Assembly: GCA_046331425.1 (NCBI GenBank)
Contig: JAXLQU010000015.1
Location: 57,067-121,066 of the forward strand
Direction of reading: 5' to 3'
Source: JANNUT01 sp046331425
GTDB lineage: Bacteria > Acidobacteriota > Polarisedimenticolia > J045
DNA length: 64,000 bases
The translations under genes were made by a program, and so were the position numbers. Under the pieces are notes generated by a model. It was given only the letters and a program-made list of their open reading frames with translations. It was not told the origin of the DNA and did not search any database. The stretch's first letter is position 1. The number at the start of each line of letters is the position of its first letter. Positions 17,774 through 26,000 of this stretch are shown in pieces.

Positions 17774-18480
17774 TGCATCGCTTCAGCGATCTCTTGCAGG
17801 ATCGCATCGGCGGCGGCACCAGGATCGGTCGCGGCCACGATCGGTCGTCCCACGACCAAGAGCGAGGCACCATCGCGAATCGCCTCGCCAGGGGTGGCGA
17901 CACGCGCCTGATCGCCCTTGTCGCTGCCGCGGGGCCGCACTCCCGGCGTGACGATCAAGACCTGAGGGCCGAGTCTTTGTCGCAAAGCGACGATTTCCTG
18001 TGGGCTACAGACCAGACCATCGGCGCCGGCCGCGATCGACATCTCGGCCAGACGCAGCACTTCTTCGTGCGGAGTCCGACCCAGTCCGATGCGACGCAGT
18101 TCGGCCTCATCGTGGGATGTCAGCACCGTGACGGCGAGCAGTTTCGCGCGCCCGCCCTGAGCGGTTTCGGCCGCATCGCGCGCCGCCGCGATCATCGCGG
18201 GACCACCGAGTGCATGCAGTGTGAGGTACTTCGCTCCGAGTGAACCCGCCGACCGAACGGCGGCCCCGACCGTGCGCGGGATGTCGTGCAACTTCAAGTC
18301 GAGAAAGATGGCTGCTCCGAAGGCTGCGGCTGCTTCGACCGCTGCGGGGCCGTCACTGACGAACAGTTCCAGTCCGACTTTGAAGACACCGGCGCGGCCT
18401 TGGAGCGCCTGTGCGAGAGCACGTGCTGCCGTCAGGTCAGGAACATCCAACGCCACCGCCAATCGTTCGCGAGCTGTCAT
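17770..18480 (-). CDS. pyrF: Orotidine 5'-phosphate decarboxylase
   Basis: A 236-residue TIM-barrel enzyme that makes UMP from OMP, the last step of pyrimidine synthesis. The active-site signature FLDLKLHDIP is intact, with Asp61, Lys63 and Asp66 forming the catalytic Lys/Asp network together with an upstream LDVPD (Asp12). The phosphate-binding end shows VTPGVRPRGSDKGDQ and LVVGRPI. Length matches the bacterial short form. The ATG lies 16 nt after pyrD, and the stop overlaps the start of the threonine-synthase-like gene, so it sits mid-operon in pyrK-pyrD-pyrF. Confidence 0.96.
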   Translation of the reverse strand: MTARERLAVALDVPDLTAARALAQALQGRAGVFKVGLELFVSDGPAAVEAAAAFGAAIFLDLKLHDIPRTVGAAVRSAGSLGAKYLTLHALGGPAMIAAARDAAETAQGGRAKLLAVTVLTSHDEAELRRIGLGRTPHEEVLRLAEMSIAAGADGLVCSPQEIVALRQRLGPQVLIVTPGVRPRGSDKGDQARVATPGEAIRDGASLLVVGRPIVAATDPGAAADAILQEIAEAMQ

Positions 18481-18496
18481 AAATCTCTACCTCGGT

Positions 18497-19423
18497 CTAC
18501 TCATGCGCAGCGCGGATGAGCTGCTTCACGTCGCTCACATCATGCGAAACGCACCATTGGTGCAGGTCGGAAACCACGCGCGTCGCGACGCTTGGATCGT
18601 TGAAGTTGGCGGTGCCGATCTGAACGCACGACGCGCCCGCCATCAAATACTCCACGACATCGCGCGCCGACACGATCCCGCCGATTCCGCACAACGGGAC
18701 TCCCGGAAGCGCCTTGGCAACTTGGTAGACGGCGGCGATCGCCAGCGGCCTGATCGCCGGTCCGGAGAGTCCGCCCGTCTTGTGCGACAGGACCGGCGTA
18801 CGACGTTCGATATCGATCACCATTCCGACATAGGTGTTGACCAGCGAGAGCGCGTCGGCGCCGCCGGCGACCGCAGCCCGCCCCATCTCTGCAATATCGC
18901 TGACGTTGGGTGTGAGTTTTACCCACAGCGGCTTGGCGGTGCGTTCGCGAACCGCACGCGTGAACTGCTCGATCGCTTGCGCCGAACGGCCGATCTCCAA
19001 GCCTCCCTCGTGCACGTTCGGACATGAGAGGTTCAGCTCGAGGGCGGCGATCCCTTCGGCTCGTTCCAACCGCTCGGTCACGAAGATGTAGTCTTCGATC
19101 GACGTGCCGAAAACATTGACCACGATCGCGGTGTCCCGTCCGCGCATCTGCGGCAGCTTCTCTTCGATGAAACGATCGACGCCGACGTTCTGAAGGCCAA
19201 TTGCGTTCAGCATCCCCGACGGAGTTTCGACGATCCGCGCCGGAGCATTACCGCCGCGCGATCGAGGGCTGATCCCCTTGGTGACGTAGCCGCCGAGTGC
19301 GGAGAGTTCGAGGTATGGCTCGAATTCGATGCCGTAACCGAAGGTGCCGCTGGCGGTCAGCACAGGGTTCTTCAACGTCAGCCCGGCACCGCAATCGATC
19401 GACAAGCGGACGCCGCTCTTCAT
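18497..19423 (-). CDS. pyrD: Dihydroorotate dehydrogenase B, catalytic subunit
   Basis: A 308-residue class 1B enzyme that oxidises dihydroorotate to orotate on FMN and passes electrons to PyrK and then NAD+. The base is Cys134 in LELNLSCPNV (class 1 uses Cys, not Ser). FMN contacts are in TASGTFGYG, GYVTKGIS and the C-terminal GIGGIVSARDVVEYLMAGAS. Length and start match the family. The ATG at 19423 overlaps the pyrK stop (ATGA), consistent with stoichiometric production of the heterotetramer. Confidence 0.95.
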   Translation of the reverse strand: MKSGVRLSIDCGAGLTLKNPVLTASGTFGYGIEFEPYLELSALGGYVTKGISPRSRGGNAPARIVETPSGMLNAIGLQNVGVDRFIEEKLPQMRGRDTAIVVNVFGTSIEDYIFVTERLERAEGIAALELNLSCPNVHEGGLEIGRSAQAIEQFTRAVRERTAKPLWVKLTPNVSDIAEMGRAAVAGGADALSLVNTYVGMVIDIERRTPVLSHKTGGLSGPAIRPLAIAAVYQVAKALPGVPLCGIGGIVSARDVVEYLMAGASCVQIGTANFNDPSVATRVVSDLHQWCVSHDVSDVKQLIRAAHE

Positions 19424-20229
19424 AGCACGATCTCGCGCGAGTCGAAGACCGGTCCCTCGCAACACACGCGCACGAACTTCTCGAAGTCGTCGGTCGGGTT
19501 TCGCTTCGGGATCACACAGCCCAGACAAACCCCGAAGCCGCACGCCATCGTTTCCTCGGTGGCGACCTGGCAGACGACGCCGCGCTGTTCGCAAAGCTGC
19601 GCCACGGCGCGGAGCATCGGGTGCGGGCCGCAGGTCATGACGATTCGCCGACGATTCGAACCATCGTCGAGCAGTCGTTGAAGTGGAGCGGTGACACGCC
19701 CTTTTTCGCCGTGAGTTCCATCTTCCGTGGTGGTGATCACCGCACACCGCTCTTGGAACCAGTCCAAGAGCGTCAGATCGGTGCGTGATCGACCGCCGAA
19801 GATCATTTGGGGCTTGGCGTGGGTCGCTCCGATCTGTTGCAGCAGCAGCGGGAAGATCGCGTTGCCGATTCCACCCGCCACCAGCACCAAGTCGCTGCCA
19901 TCGTCAGGACTCGAGAACCCGTGGCCCAACGGACCGAGTACGGCGGCCGAGTCTCCCTTGCGCAAGCGAGAGAGCGCGAGCGTCGCGTTGCCGAAGACTT
20001 TGTAGAGCACCTCGATCTGTCGGGGCGGGCCATCGGCTGGATCGGGAGCGACCCGCGCGACGGAGAACGGTCTACGGATCAACATCGCGTTGATTTCAGG
20101 GAGTCCGAGCATCACGAACTGACCGGCGCGACTGGTGGCGGCCAAATCGGGGGCCTCGAGTCTGAGCAGGTGGTACCCCGATCCGAGGTCCCATTGCTCG
20201 GCAACAGCGACAGTCCGGTTGTGCGGCAT
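19420..20229 (-). CDS. pyrK: Dihydroorotate dehydrogenase electron transfer subunit
   Basis: A 269-residue FAD and 2Fe-2S protein that takes electrons from PyrD to NAD+. The FAD domain has LIRRPFSVAR (RxPxS). The NAD-binding part starts with LVLVAGGIGNAIFPLLL. The C-terminus holds the 2Fe-2S cysteines in ACGFGVCLGC and VCCEGPVF, the normal spacing. It is the first gene of the minus-strand pyrimidine arm; a TAGAAT lies 6 nt before the ATG and no Shine-Dalgarno is present, so the mRNA may be leaderless. Confidence 0.94.
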   Translation of the reverse strand: MPHNRTVAVAEQWDLGSGYHLLRLEAPDLAATSRAGQFVMLGLPEINAMLIRRPFSVARVAPDPADGPPRQIEVLYKVFGNATLALSRLRKGDSAAVLGPLGHGFSSPDDGSDLVLVAGGIGNAIFPLLLQQIGATHAKPQMIFGGRSRTDLTLLDWFQERCAVITTTEDGTHGEKGRVTAPLQRLLDDGSNRRRIVMTCGPHPMLRAVAQLCEQRGVVCQVATEETMACGFGVCLGCVIPKRNPTDDFEKFVRVCCEGPVFDSREIVL

Positions 20230-20235
20230 CGGCGG

Positions 20236-20241
20236 ATTCTA
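20236..20241 (-). promoter_or_regulatory. -10-like hexamer for pyrK (leaderless type)
   Basis: On the minus strand TAGAAT ends 6 nt before the pyrK ATG at 20229. It shares the 35-bp divergent spacer with the promoter-like element of the phosphodiesterase-like gene. No -35 is evident. Confidence 0.42.
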
Positions 20242-20251
20242 CCCGCGGGTT

Positions 20252-20257
20252 TATTCT
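20252..20257 (+). promoter_or_regulatory. -10-like hexamer for the phosphodiesterase-like gene (leaderless type)
   Basis: TATTCT ends 7 nt before the ATG at 20265. With the pyrK element on the other strand it forms a compact back-to-back promoter pair. Confidence 0.35.
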
Positions 20258-20264
20258 GCCGGCC

Positions 20265-22082
20265 ATGGCCACGCTCGAACCGGCAACAAATCGCCCGAAA
20301 AATCGCGGAACGAGTCCGCGCGGCTGGCGTCGACGCATGGCGGCGGCATGGCGACCAGCGCAGTGGCTGGTGGTCGACGCTGCGCTCGCTGCGATTTGGG
20401 CCGGCTTGGCGCTCACGTTGCTTCTGTTTCTGATCAATCCTGAACCGCCGCTGACGTTGGGTGGCTTTGTTCATACGCTGATCGCGTTGGGTCCAGCGAT
20501 CATGGTGATGTTCGTGCTGCTCGGTCCTGGGCTGGTGCTGATCGCGGTTTCGCTGCGTGTCGGTCACACCACGGGGCACGGCTTGCGATTGCGCTACGTC
20601 GTACGCTTCGCGCTGCTCGATGCCTTGCTACTCGGCGTTGCAGCGGGACTCGAGATGCAGGAGGTCGGGTCTCTCTTGCCGCGAGTCTCGCAACTGGCGC
20701 TCGCATTGCTCATCGCCACCTGTGGGCTGACCGCGATCGCGTTCCTGGTGTTGATGCTGGTCGATCTCGAGCATCCGGGACGCATCGGCGCACCGGTCGT
20801 CGCGACGATTGGATTGGCGGTGACGATCACGTTCGGAGTGATCGCCGATCTGCGGCGTGTCCGTCCATCGTTCGAACGTCCCGCATCGCTTTCCGATTTC
20901 GTACCGGAGGGGCCCGCACTCGTGATCGAGATCGCGGGACTGGATCTCCCGACGGTGCGCGAAGCCTCTGAACGCGGACTGACGCCAGCACTGGAATCGT
21001 TGCTGGCCAGGGGCGCCTCGGCAACTGTCGACCCAGGCCCGTTGGCGGCGCCGCTGGTCGTGCACACCTCACTTCTGACCGGCCGAACGCCGCCCGAACA
21101 TGGCGTGCTAGGCGAAGCGCGTCATCGACCGCGCGGCGGCAACGTCTCGTTTGCTTTGCTGCCTCGCGGGCTCTTTTTGCGCAAGCTGATGTTCGACCCG
21201 TTGTGGGAGACGATCCCCAACGATCGCGACGCGGTGCGCACCGTAGCGCTGCCGGGGATCGCGCGCGCGCTCGGTTTGCGCTCGGCGATGATCGGCGATC
21301 CACTCCGCTGGCCTTCGAGCCAAGCGCAAGTTGCCTTCGACGACAAAGCACTCCAGTCCCCACGCGAGGTGACGTTGCCATCCCCGCTCGGCAGCGTGGC
21401 CTGCCCTGAGCCGACCACCGTGGGCGATCGCTTCTTCAGTGCGACAGCCGACGAGCTGCCCTCGCGTGCGGAGGCCAATCGGTTGGTGAAGCAAGCACTC
21501 GGTCAGGATCTCTGCACGCTGAGTGTGGCTCAACGGATTGCAGCGGCAGGGCGCGTCGATCTGCTGTGGGTGCGACTCTCCGGCTATCCGAGGCTTGCGC
21601 AACAGTTCGCTGGCCTGCAGGAGGGGAAGACAGCGCGCGCCGTTTCGGACCGGGAACTCGATGCCTATGGACGGACCTTGATTCGCGTGCTGCGCGAACT
21701 CGACACGCCGCTCGGTCAGTTGATCGACACACTTGGGCCGCGCGCGAGGGTGATGTTGATCAGTCCGCAGGGCTTGGTGCCGCGACACGATACACGGCGC
21801 CTCTGGGAAGCACTGATCGGTGCCGAAACTCCCTCCGCATCGTGGGAGGGTCCTCAGTTGGGCATGGTGATATTCGGGGGCGAGGGGGTCTCTCCAGGGC
21901 GATCGTGGGCTGAGCCGATACCCGTGACCTCGTTGTTGCCGACGCTGTTGTGGTCGCAAGGGCTCCCGGCTGCCGAGAACATGGGGCCACTCGTGCCGCG
22001 AGCTTTCACTCCCGATTTCCTGCTGCGCCGTCCCGTGGTTGCCGTGCCGAGTTTCGGTGCGGTGGGAACCGATGCGGATTGA
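20265..22082 (+). CDS. Membrane protein with degenerate alkaline-phosphatase-superfamily domain
   Basis: A 605-residue protein. Residues ~30-200 carry about five hydrophobic helices. The rest resembles type I phosphodiesterase/nucleotide pyrophosphatase domains: a start strand, then RGLTPALESLLARGASATVD, then HTSLLTGRTPPEHGV. Key metal ligands are replaced: the usual lDG strand reads EIAG, the usual SDHG loop reads ISPQG, and the iDxxxH block reads SGYPRLAQQ. It is therefore likely a membrane-anchored pseudoenzyme or a very divergent hydrolase. It starts back-to-back with pyrK and precedes pyrR by 61 nt. Any role in pyrimidine metabolism is speculative. Confidence 0.65.
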   Translation: MATLEPATNRPKNRGTSPRGWRRRMAAAWRPAQWLVVDAALAAIWAGLALTLLLFLINPEPPLTLGGFVHTLIALGPAIMVMFVLLGPGLVLIAVSLRVGHTTGHGLRLRYVVRFALLDALLLGVAAGLEMQEVGSLLPRVSQLALALLIATCGLTAIAFLVLMLVDLEHPGRIGAPVVATIGLAVTITFGVIADLRRVRPSFERPASLSDFVPEGPALVIEIAGLDLPTVREASERGLTPALESLLARGASATVDPGPLAAPLVVHTSLLTGRTPPEHGVLGEARHRPRGGNVSFALLPRGLFLRKLMFDPLWETIPNDRDAVRTVALPGIARALGLRSAMIGDPLRWPSSQAQVAFDDKALQSPREVTLPSPLGSVACPEPTTVGDRFFSATADELPSRAEANRLVKQALGQDLCTLSVAQRIAAAGRVDLLWVRLSGYPRLAQQFAGLQEGKTARAVSDRELDAYGRTLIRVLRELDTPLGQLIDTLGPRARVMLISPQGLVPRHDTRRLWEALIGAETPSASWEGPQLGMVIFGGEGVSPGRSWAEPIPVTSLLPTLLWSQGLPAAENMGPLVPRAFTPDFLLRRPVVAVPSFGAVGTDAD

Positions 22083-22143
22083 CGCCCCTGGCGCGGCGTG
22101 ATATCCACACGCGCCTTCCCTGCACGATGGCACGAGGTGCTTT

Positions 22144-22770
22144 GTGGTCCGGCCCCAACGAGTCATGACCGCGGAGGAGATGGCGCGCACGCTCACGCGC
22201 ATGGCGCACCAAATCCTCGAGGCCGCGGCCGGCGGCCCGGAGATCGCGTTCGTCGGCGTGCACACGCGCGGCGCCCCATTGGCGAAGCGATTGGCCGATC
22301 GCATCGCGGCGGCTGGGTCACCTCGACCACCGGTGGGAATGCTCGACATCAATCTCTATCGCGACGATCTCACCCGGGTTTCTTCGGCGCCGCTGTTGCG
22401 CGCGACTTCGATCCCATTCGACATCGATCGCCGCACGGTCGTGTTGGTCGATGACGTACTCCACACCGGGCGCACGGTGCGCGCCGCGCTCGATGCGCTG
22501 TCCGACTTCGGTCGGCCGGCTCGTGTTCAGCTGGCCGCGTTCATCGATCGCAGCGGCCGCGAGCTTCCGATCCAGCCGGACGTGGTGGGACGGCGACTCG
22601 AGGCGCCGGCAGGATCGTCGGTCGAGGTGCGTCTGTCGGAGATCGATGGCGTTCCCGACGAGGTTGTCGTGATTCAACCGACCGCCCCGAAACGAAAGAG
22701 TGCACCGCCGGTCGGAAAGCCGACAGGGGCGCTGCGGCGCAAGGCACGACCCAAGCGAGGCCGCCGATGA
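22144..22770 (+). CDS. pyrR: PyrR-type uracil phosphoribosyltransferase/pyr regulator
   Basis: A 208-residue PRPP-binding protein. The N-terminus (RVMTAEEMARTLTRMAHQILE) aligns with the start of PyrR, and the PRPP loop is VVLVDDVLHTGRTVRAALDAL. FVGVHTRGAPLAKRLADRI and MLDINLYRDDLTRV are also PyrR-like. It is longer than usual (~180) owing to a ~25-residue Lys/Arg/Pro-rich tail that could bind nucleic acid. The GTG at 22144, with GAGGTG just upstream, keeps the conserved N-terminus whole. It heads pyrR-pyrB-pyrC with 4-nt overlaps. I see no classical PyrR anti-terminator in the short upstream spacer, so regulation may be translational or lost. Confidence 0.88.
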   Translation: MVRPQRVMTAEEMARTLTRMAHQILEAAAGGPEIAFVGVHTRGAPLAKRLADRIAAAGSPRPPVGMLDINLYRDDLTRVSSAPLLRATSIPFDIDRRTVVLVDDVLHTGRTVRAALDALSDFGRPARVQLAAFIDRSGRELPIQPDVVGRRLEAPAGSSVEVRLSEIDGVPDEVVVIQPTAPKRKSAPPVGKPTGALRRKARPKRGRR

Positions 22771-23696
22771 GCGCTCCGCGACATCTGCTCGGCATCGCCT
22801 CGCTCACCCCTGAACAGATCTTGCGGATTCTCGATACCGCCGAGAGTTTTCGTGATCTGGGAGGTCGCGAGATCAAGAAGGTGCCGACGCTTCGCGGGCG
22901 AACGGTGATCAATCTCTTCGTCGAGCCGTCGACCCGCACACGCACCAGCTTCGAGTTGGCCGCCAAGCGGCTGTCGGCCGATGTGATCAACATCACGGCA
23001 TCGGGAAGCAGTCTCGTGAAAGGGGAGTCGTTGCTCGACACGGGGCGCACGCTGCAGGCGATGCACCCTGCCGCGATCGTGATTCGCCATCCGGAATCGG
23101 GTGCCCCTGAGCTGCTCTCGCGCGTGGTTTCGGCGGCGGTGATCAACGCGGGGGACGGCTGGCACGAGCATCCGACGCAAGCACTGCTCGACGCCATGAC
23201 GATTCGTCATCATCACGGCCGCCTCTCAGGGCTGAAGGTCGCGATCCTCGGCGACATTCAACACAGCCGGGTCGCGCGTTCGAATATCCACCTGTTGTCG
23301 AAGATGGGGAGTCAGGTCTGGGTGTGCGGCCCCCCCACACTACTGCCGCCCGGCATCGAGGCGCTCGGTTGCAAAGCGACGATCGTGCCGCAACGCGCAC
23401 TCGAGAATGCCGACGTCGTGATGACACTGCGGATGCAGCTCGAGCGGATGCAGAGCGGCTATGTCCCGAGCCTAAAAGAGTACGCGCGCGCCTACAAGCT
23501 CACCGCGGAGCGAATGGAGTCGGCGCGCACCGACGCGATCGTGATGCACCCCGGCCCGATGAACCGTGGAGTGGAGATCGACGGATCACTCGCCGACTCG
23601 GAGCGAAGCGTGATCACCGAGCAGGTTTCCAATGGGGTCGCCGTGCGCATGGCGGTGCTGTATTGGCTGCTGGGCGGCGAAGGGACCGCAGCATGA
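22767..23696 (+). CDS. pyrB: Aspartate carbamoyltransferase catalytic subunit
   Basis: A 309-residue transcarbamoylase that makes carbamoyl-aspartate. The carbamoyl-phosphate loop is LFVEPSTRTRTSFELAAKRL (Ser-Thr-Arg-Thr-Arg), followed by the SLVKGESLLDT loop with the active-site Ser and Lys. HPTQALLDAMT carries the His/Gln contacts, and VMHPGPMNRGVEI is the aspartate-side loop. Length is standard for the catalytic chain. No regulatory pyrI is present, consistent with a PyrR-type operon. The start overlaps pyrR by ATGA and the stop overlaps pyrC by ATGA. Confidence 0.97.
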   Translation: MSAPRHLLGIASLTPEQILRILDTAESFRDLGGREIKKVPTLRGRTVINLFVEPSTRTRTSFELAAKRLSADVINITASGSSLVKGESLLDTGRTLQAMHPAAIVIRHPESGAPELLSRVVSAAVINAGDGWHEHPTQALLDAMTIRHHHGRLSGLKVAILGDIQHSRVARSNIHLLSKMGSQVWVCGPPTLLPPGIEALGCKATIVPQRALENADVVMTLRMQLERMQSGYVPSLKEYARAYKLTAERMESARTDAIVMHPGPMNRGVEIDGSLADSERSVITEQVSNGVAVRMAVLYWLLGGEGTAA

Positions 23697-24973
23697 AGAG
23701 CGTGTTGCTGCGTCGCGGGCGCGTGATCGATCCGGCATCAGGGCTCGATGCGGTGCGCGATGTGTTGATCGAAGGCGGTCGGATCGAGCGGATCGGCCAA
23801 CGCCTCACGCGCACCGGCAGCGGCACCACGATCGACCTCGACGGCTTCGTGGTGTGCCCCGGATTCATCGACATGCATGTGCATCTGCGTGAGCCGGGGC
23901 AGGAGTCGAAGGAAACGATTGCAGCCGGCTGCGCGGCGGCCGCGACCAGCGGTTTCACCGCGGTTGCGGCGATGGCCAACACGCTCCCGGTGAACGACTG
24001 CCGCGCGATCACCGAGTTGATCGTCGATGAAGCCAAGCGACACGGTTCGGTGCGGGTCTACCCGGTCGGTGCGGTAACCAAAGGTCTCTTGGGAGAGGAA
24101 CTCGCCGAGATCGGCGAGATGGTCAGCGCGGGTGTGGTGGCGATCAGCGATGACGGTCGCCCGATCGGAGACTCCGGCATCATGCGGCGCGCGCTTCAAT
24201 GGGCGCAGATCTACGGCATTCCGGTCTTGGTTCACGAACAGGACGAGTCGCTGGTGGGGAAGGGGGTCGTGCACGAAGGGGAGACCTCGGCGCGACTCGG
24301 TCTACCAGGTTGGCCGGGAGCCGGCGAGGACGTCATGATCGCGCGCGATTTGATTCTCGCCGAGGACGTGCGCGGACGATTGCATCTGCAGCATCTCACC
24401 ACGGCGCGTGGCCTGACGTTGGTGCAGGCCGCCAAGAAGCGTGGAGTCAACGTGACATGCGAGGTGACACCACACCATCTCACGCTCACAGACGCCGTGC
24501 TCGAGAGTTTCGACACGCTCTACAAGATGAACCCGCCGCTTCGGCCAGAGTCGGACCGACTCGCGTTGTTGAAAGCGCTGCGCGACACCGTCGATGTGAT
24601 CGCTACCGATCATGCGCCGCACACCGAGGATGAGAAGAACGCCGAGTTTTGTTGCGCTCCGTTCGGCGTCGTGGGATTGGAAAGCGCCGTTCCGGTGCTG
24701 TTGACCAAGATCGTGAACGAGGCTGGTTTGCCACTCTCACGGCTGATCGAGCTGCTATCCGCGGGTCCTGCGCAGGCGCTGGGTGTCCCGGGGGGAAGCC
24801 TCGCCGCCGGTGAACCGGCGGATATCACGGTGCTCGACTTGGAACGTGAGTCGATCATCGATGCCTCGAGGTTCCGCAGCAAAGGACGCAACACATGTTT
24901 CGCAGGGTGGCGCACGAAGGGTGCGCCGGTCATGACCATCGTCGCCGGGCGCATCGTGCACGACGCCCGCTAG
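23693..24973 (+). CDS. pyrC: Dihydroorotase (type I)
   Basis: A 426-residue amidohydrolase that cyclises carbamoyl-aspartate to dihydroorotate. Metal ligands: FIDMHVHLREPGQESKE near residue 60, VHEQDESL, HLQHLTTARG and the catalytic Asp in ATDHAPHTEDEK. The residue equivalent to the carboxylated Lys of type II enzymes is replaced, with Asp in AISDDGRPI, as in type I DHOases. The ATG overlaps the pyrB stop by 4 nt. With pyrB and pyrR this is the plus-strand arm of the pathway; pyrE and carAB are not in this window. Confidence 0.96.
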   Translation: MKSVLLRRGRVIDPASGLDAVRDVLIEGGRIERIGQRLTRTGSGTTIDLDGFVVCPGFIDMHVHLREPGQESKETIAAGCAAAATSGFTAVAAMANTLPVNDCRAITELIVDEAKRHGSVRVYPVGAVTKGLLGEELAEIGEMVSAGVVAISDDGRPIGDSGIMRRALQWAQIYGIPVLVHEQDESLVGKGVVHEGETSARLGLPGWPGAGEDVMIARDLILAEDVRGRLHLQHLTTARGLTLVQAAKKRGVNVTCEVTPHHLTLTDAVLESFDTLYKMNPPLRPESDRLALLKALRDTVDVIATDHAPHTEDEKNAEFCCAPFGVVGLESAVPVLLTKIVNEAGLPLSRLIELLSAGPAQALGVPGGSLAAGEPADITVLDLERESIIDASRFRSKGRNTCFAGWRTKGAPVMTIVAGRIVHDAR

Positions 24974-24984
24974 AGGTGATTCGG

Positions 24985-25875
24985 ATGGACGGTATCGTTG
25001 AAACCGTGCTCCCTGGTCTCGAGTTCGTTTCACGCGGGAAGGTGAGAGACATCTACAAGTACGGCTCGAATTTTCTGTTCGTGGTCACCGATCGCATCTC
25101 GGCTTTCGATGTGGTGTTGCCCAAGCCGGTTCCGGACAAGGGGAAGGTACTGCATCAGATCTCGAGCTTCTGGTTCGAGTGGTGTCGTCCGATCGTCGGT
25201 AACCACAACGTGGCCGATCGGATTGCCGATTTTCCAGCCGACCTGCAGGTGCATCGTGCGGTGCTCGCGGGGCGCAGTGCGCTGGTTCGTCGGGCCGAGA
25301 TGTTCCCGGTCGAATGCGTCGCACGAGGATACCTTTCCGGTTCGGGTTGGAAGGAGTACAAGACCGACGGCACCGTTTGCGGAATCGAATTGCCGAAAGG
25401 ACTCGTCGAGTCCAGCCGCCTTCCCGAGCCGATCTTCACGCCGGCCACCAAGGAGCAGAGCGGACACGATATCAACATCAGTTTTGCGCGCATGGTCGAT
25501 ATCCTCGGCGCCGAGACAGCGAAACGACTGCGTGAGCTGACGCTCGAGATCTACACCAAGGCAGCCGCGTATGCCGAATCGCGAGGGATCATCATTGCCG
25601 ACACCAAATTCGAATTCGGCGTGATCGACGGGAAGATCGCGATCTGCGACGAGATGCTCACGCCCGACTCGTCGCGCTTCTGGCCACGTGATCGCTATCA
25701 GGCGGGCGGCGGCCAGCCGTCGTTCGACAAGCAGTACATGCGCGACTGGCTGGAATCTACCGGGTGGGACAAGACCCCTCCTGCCCCGGTTCCGCCGAAT
25801 GCTGTGGTCGAGGGGACCCGGCAGCGTTACTTAGAGGCGCTCGAGAAGATCACCGGACACGGCCTCGTCGATTAG
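24985..25875 (+). CDS. purC: Phosphoribosylaminoimidazole-succinocarboxamide synthase
   Basis: A 296-residue SAICAR synthetase of the purine pathway (CAIR + aspartate + ATP). The N-terminal FVSRGKVRDIYKYG and VTDRISAFDVVLP are signature, as are AEMFPVECVARGYLSGSGWKEY and DTKFEFGVIDGKIAICDEMLTPDSSRFW in the ATP/Mg region. The length is the yeast-like long form (~300) rather than the short 240-residue form. AGAGGTG stands 7 nt before the ATG and 12 nt separate it from pyrC, so it is probably co-transcribed, linking one purine step to the pyrimidine operon. Confidence 0.96.
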   Translation: MDGIVETVLPGLEFVSRGKVRDIYKYGSNFLFVVTDRISAFDVVLPKPVPDKGKVLHQISSFWFEWCRPIVGNHNVADRIADFPADLQVHRAVLAGRSALVRRAEMFPVECVARGYLSGSGWKEYKTDGTVCGIELPKGLVESSRLPEPIFTPATKEQSGHDINISFARMVDILGAETAKRLRELTLEIYTKAAAYAESRGIIIADTKFEFGVIDGKIAICDEMLTPDSSRFWPRDRYQAGGGQPSFDKQYMRDWLESTGWDKTPPAPVPPNAVVEGTRQRYLEALEKITGHGLVD

Positions 25876-25985
25876 CGACGGCGCGTGCTGCTCGATCACC
25901 GAGAGGCCCGAGAAAACTGCGGGCGTGTGCGGAACGGCCTTGGCGGCGAAACCGCGTTTTGCTACCCAGCACGGCGCGATGGCCC

Positions 25986-25991
25986 TATCCT
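25986..25991 (+). promoter_or_regulatory. -10-like hexamer for the S41-like gene (leaderless type)
   Basis: TATCCT ends 9 nt before the ATG at 26001, with no Shine-Dalgarno between. It lies in the 125-bp spacer after purC, which otherwise shows nothing convincing. Confidence 0.33.
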
Positions 25992-26000
25992 CTCCAGACC

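Noticed and set aside
25936..25960. Weak hairpin with a TTTT stretch after purC as intrinsic terminator
   Set aside because: The stem is only 4 bp (GCGG/CCGC) and would not be stable enough to call.
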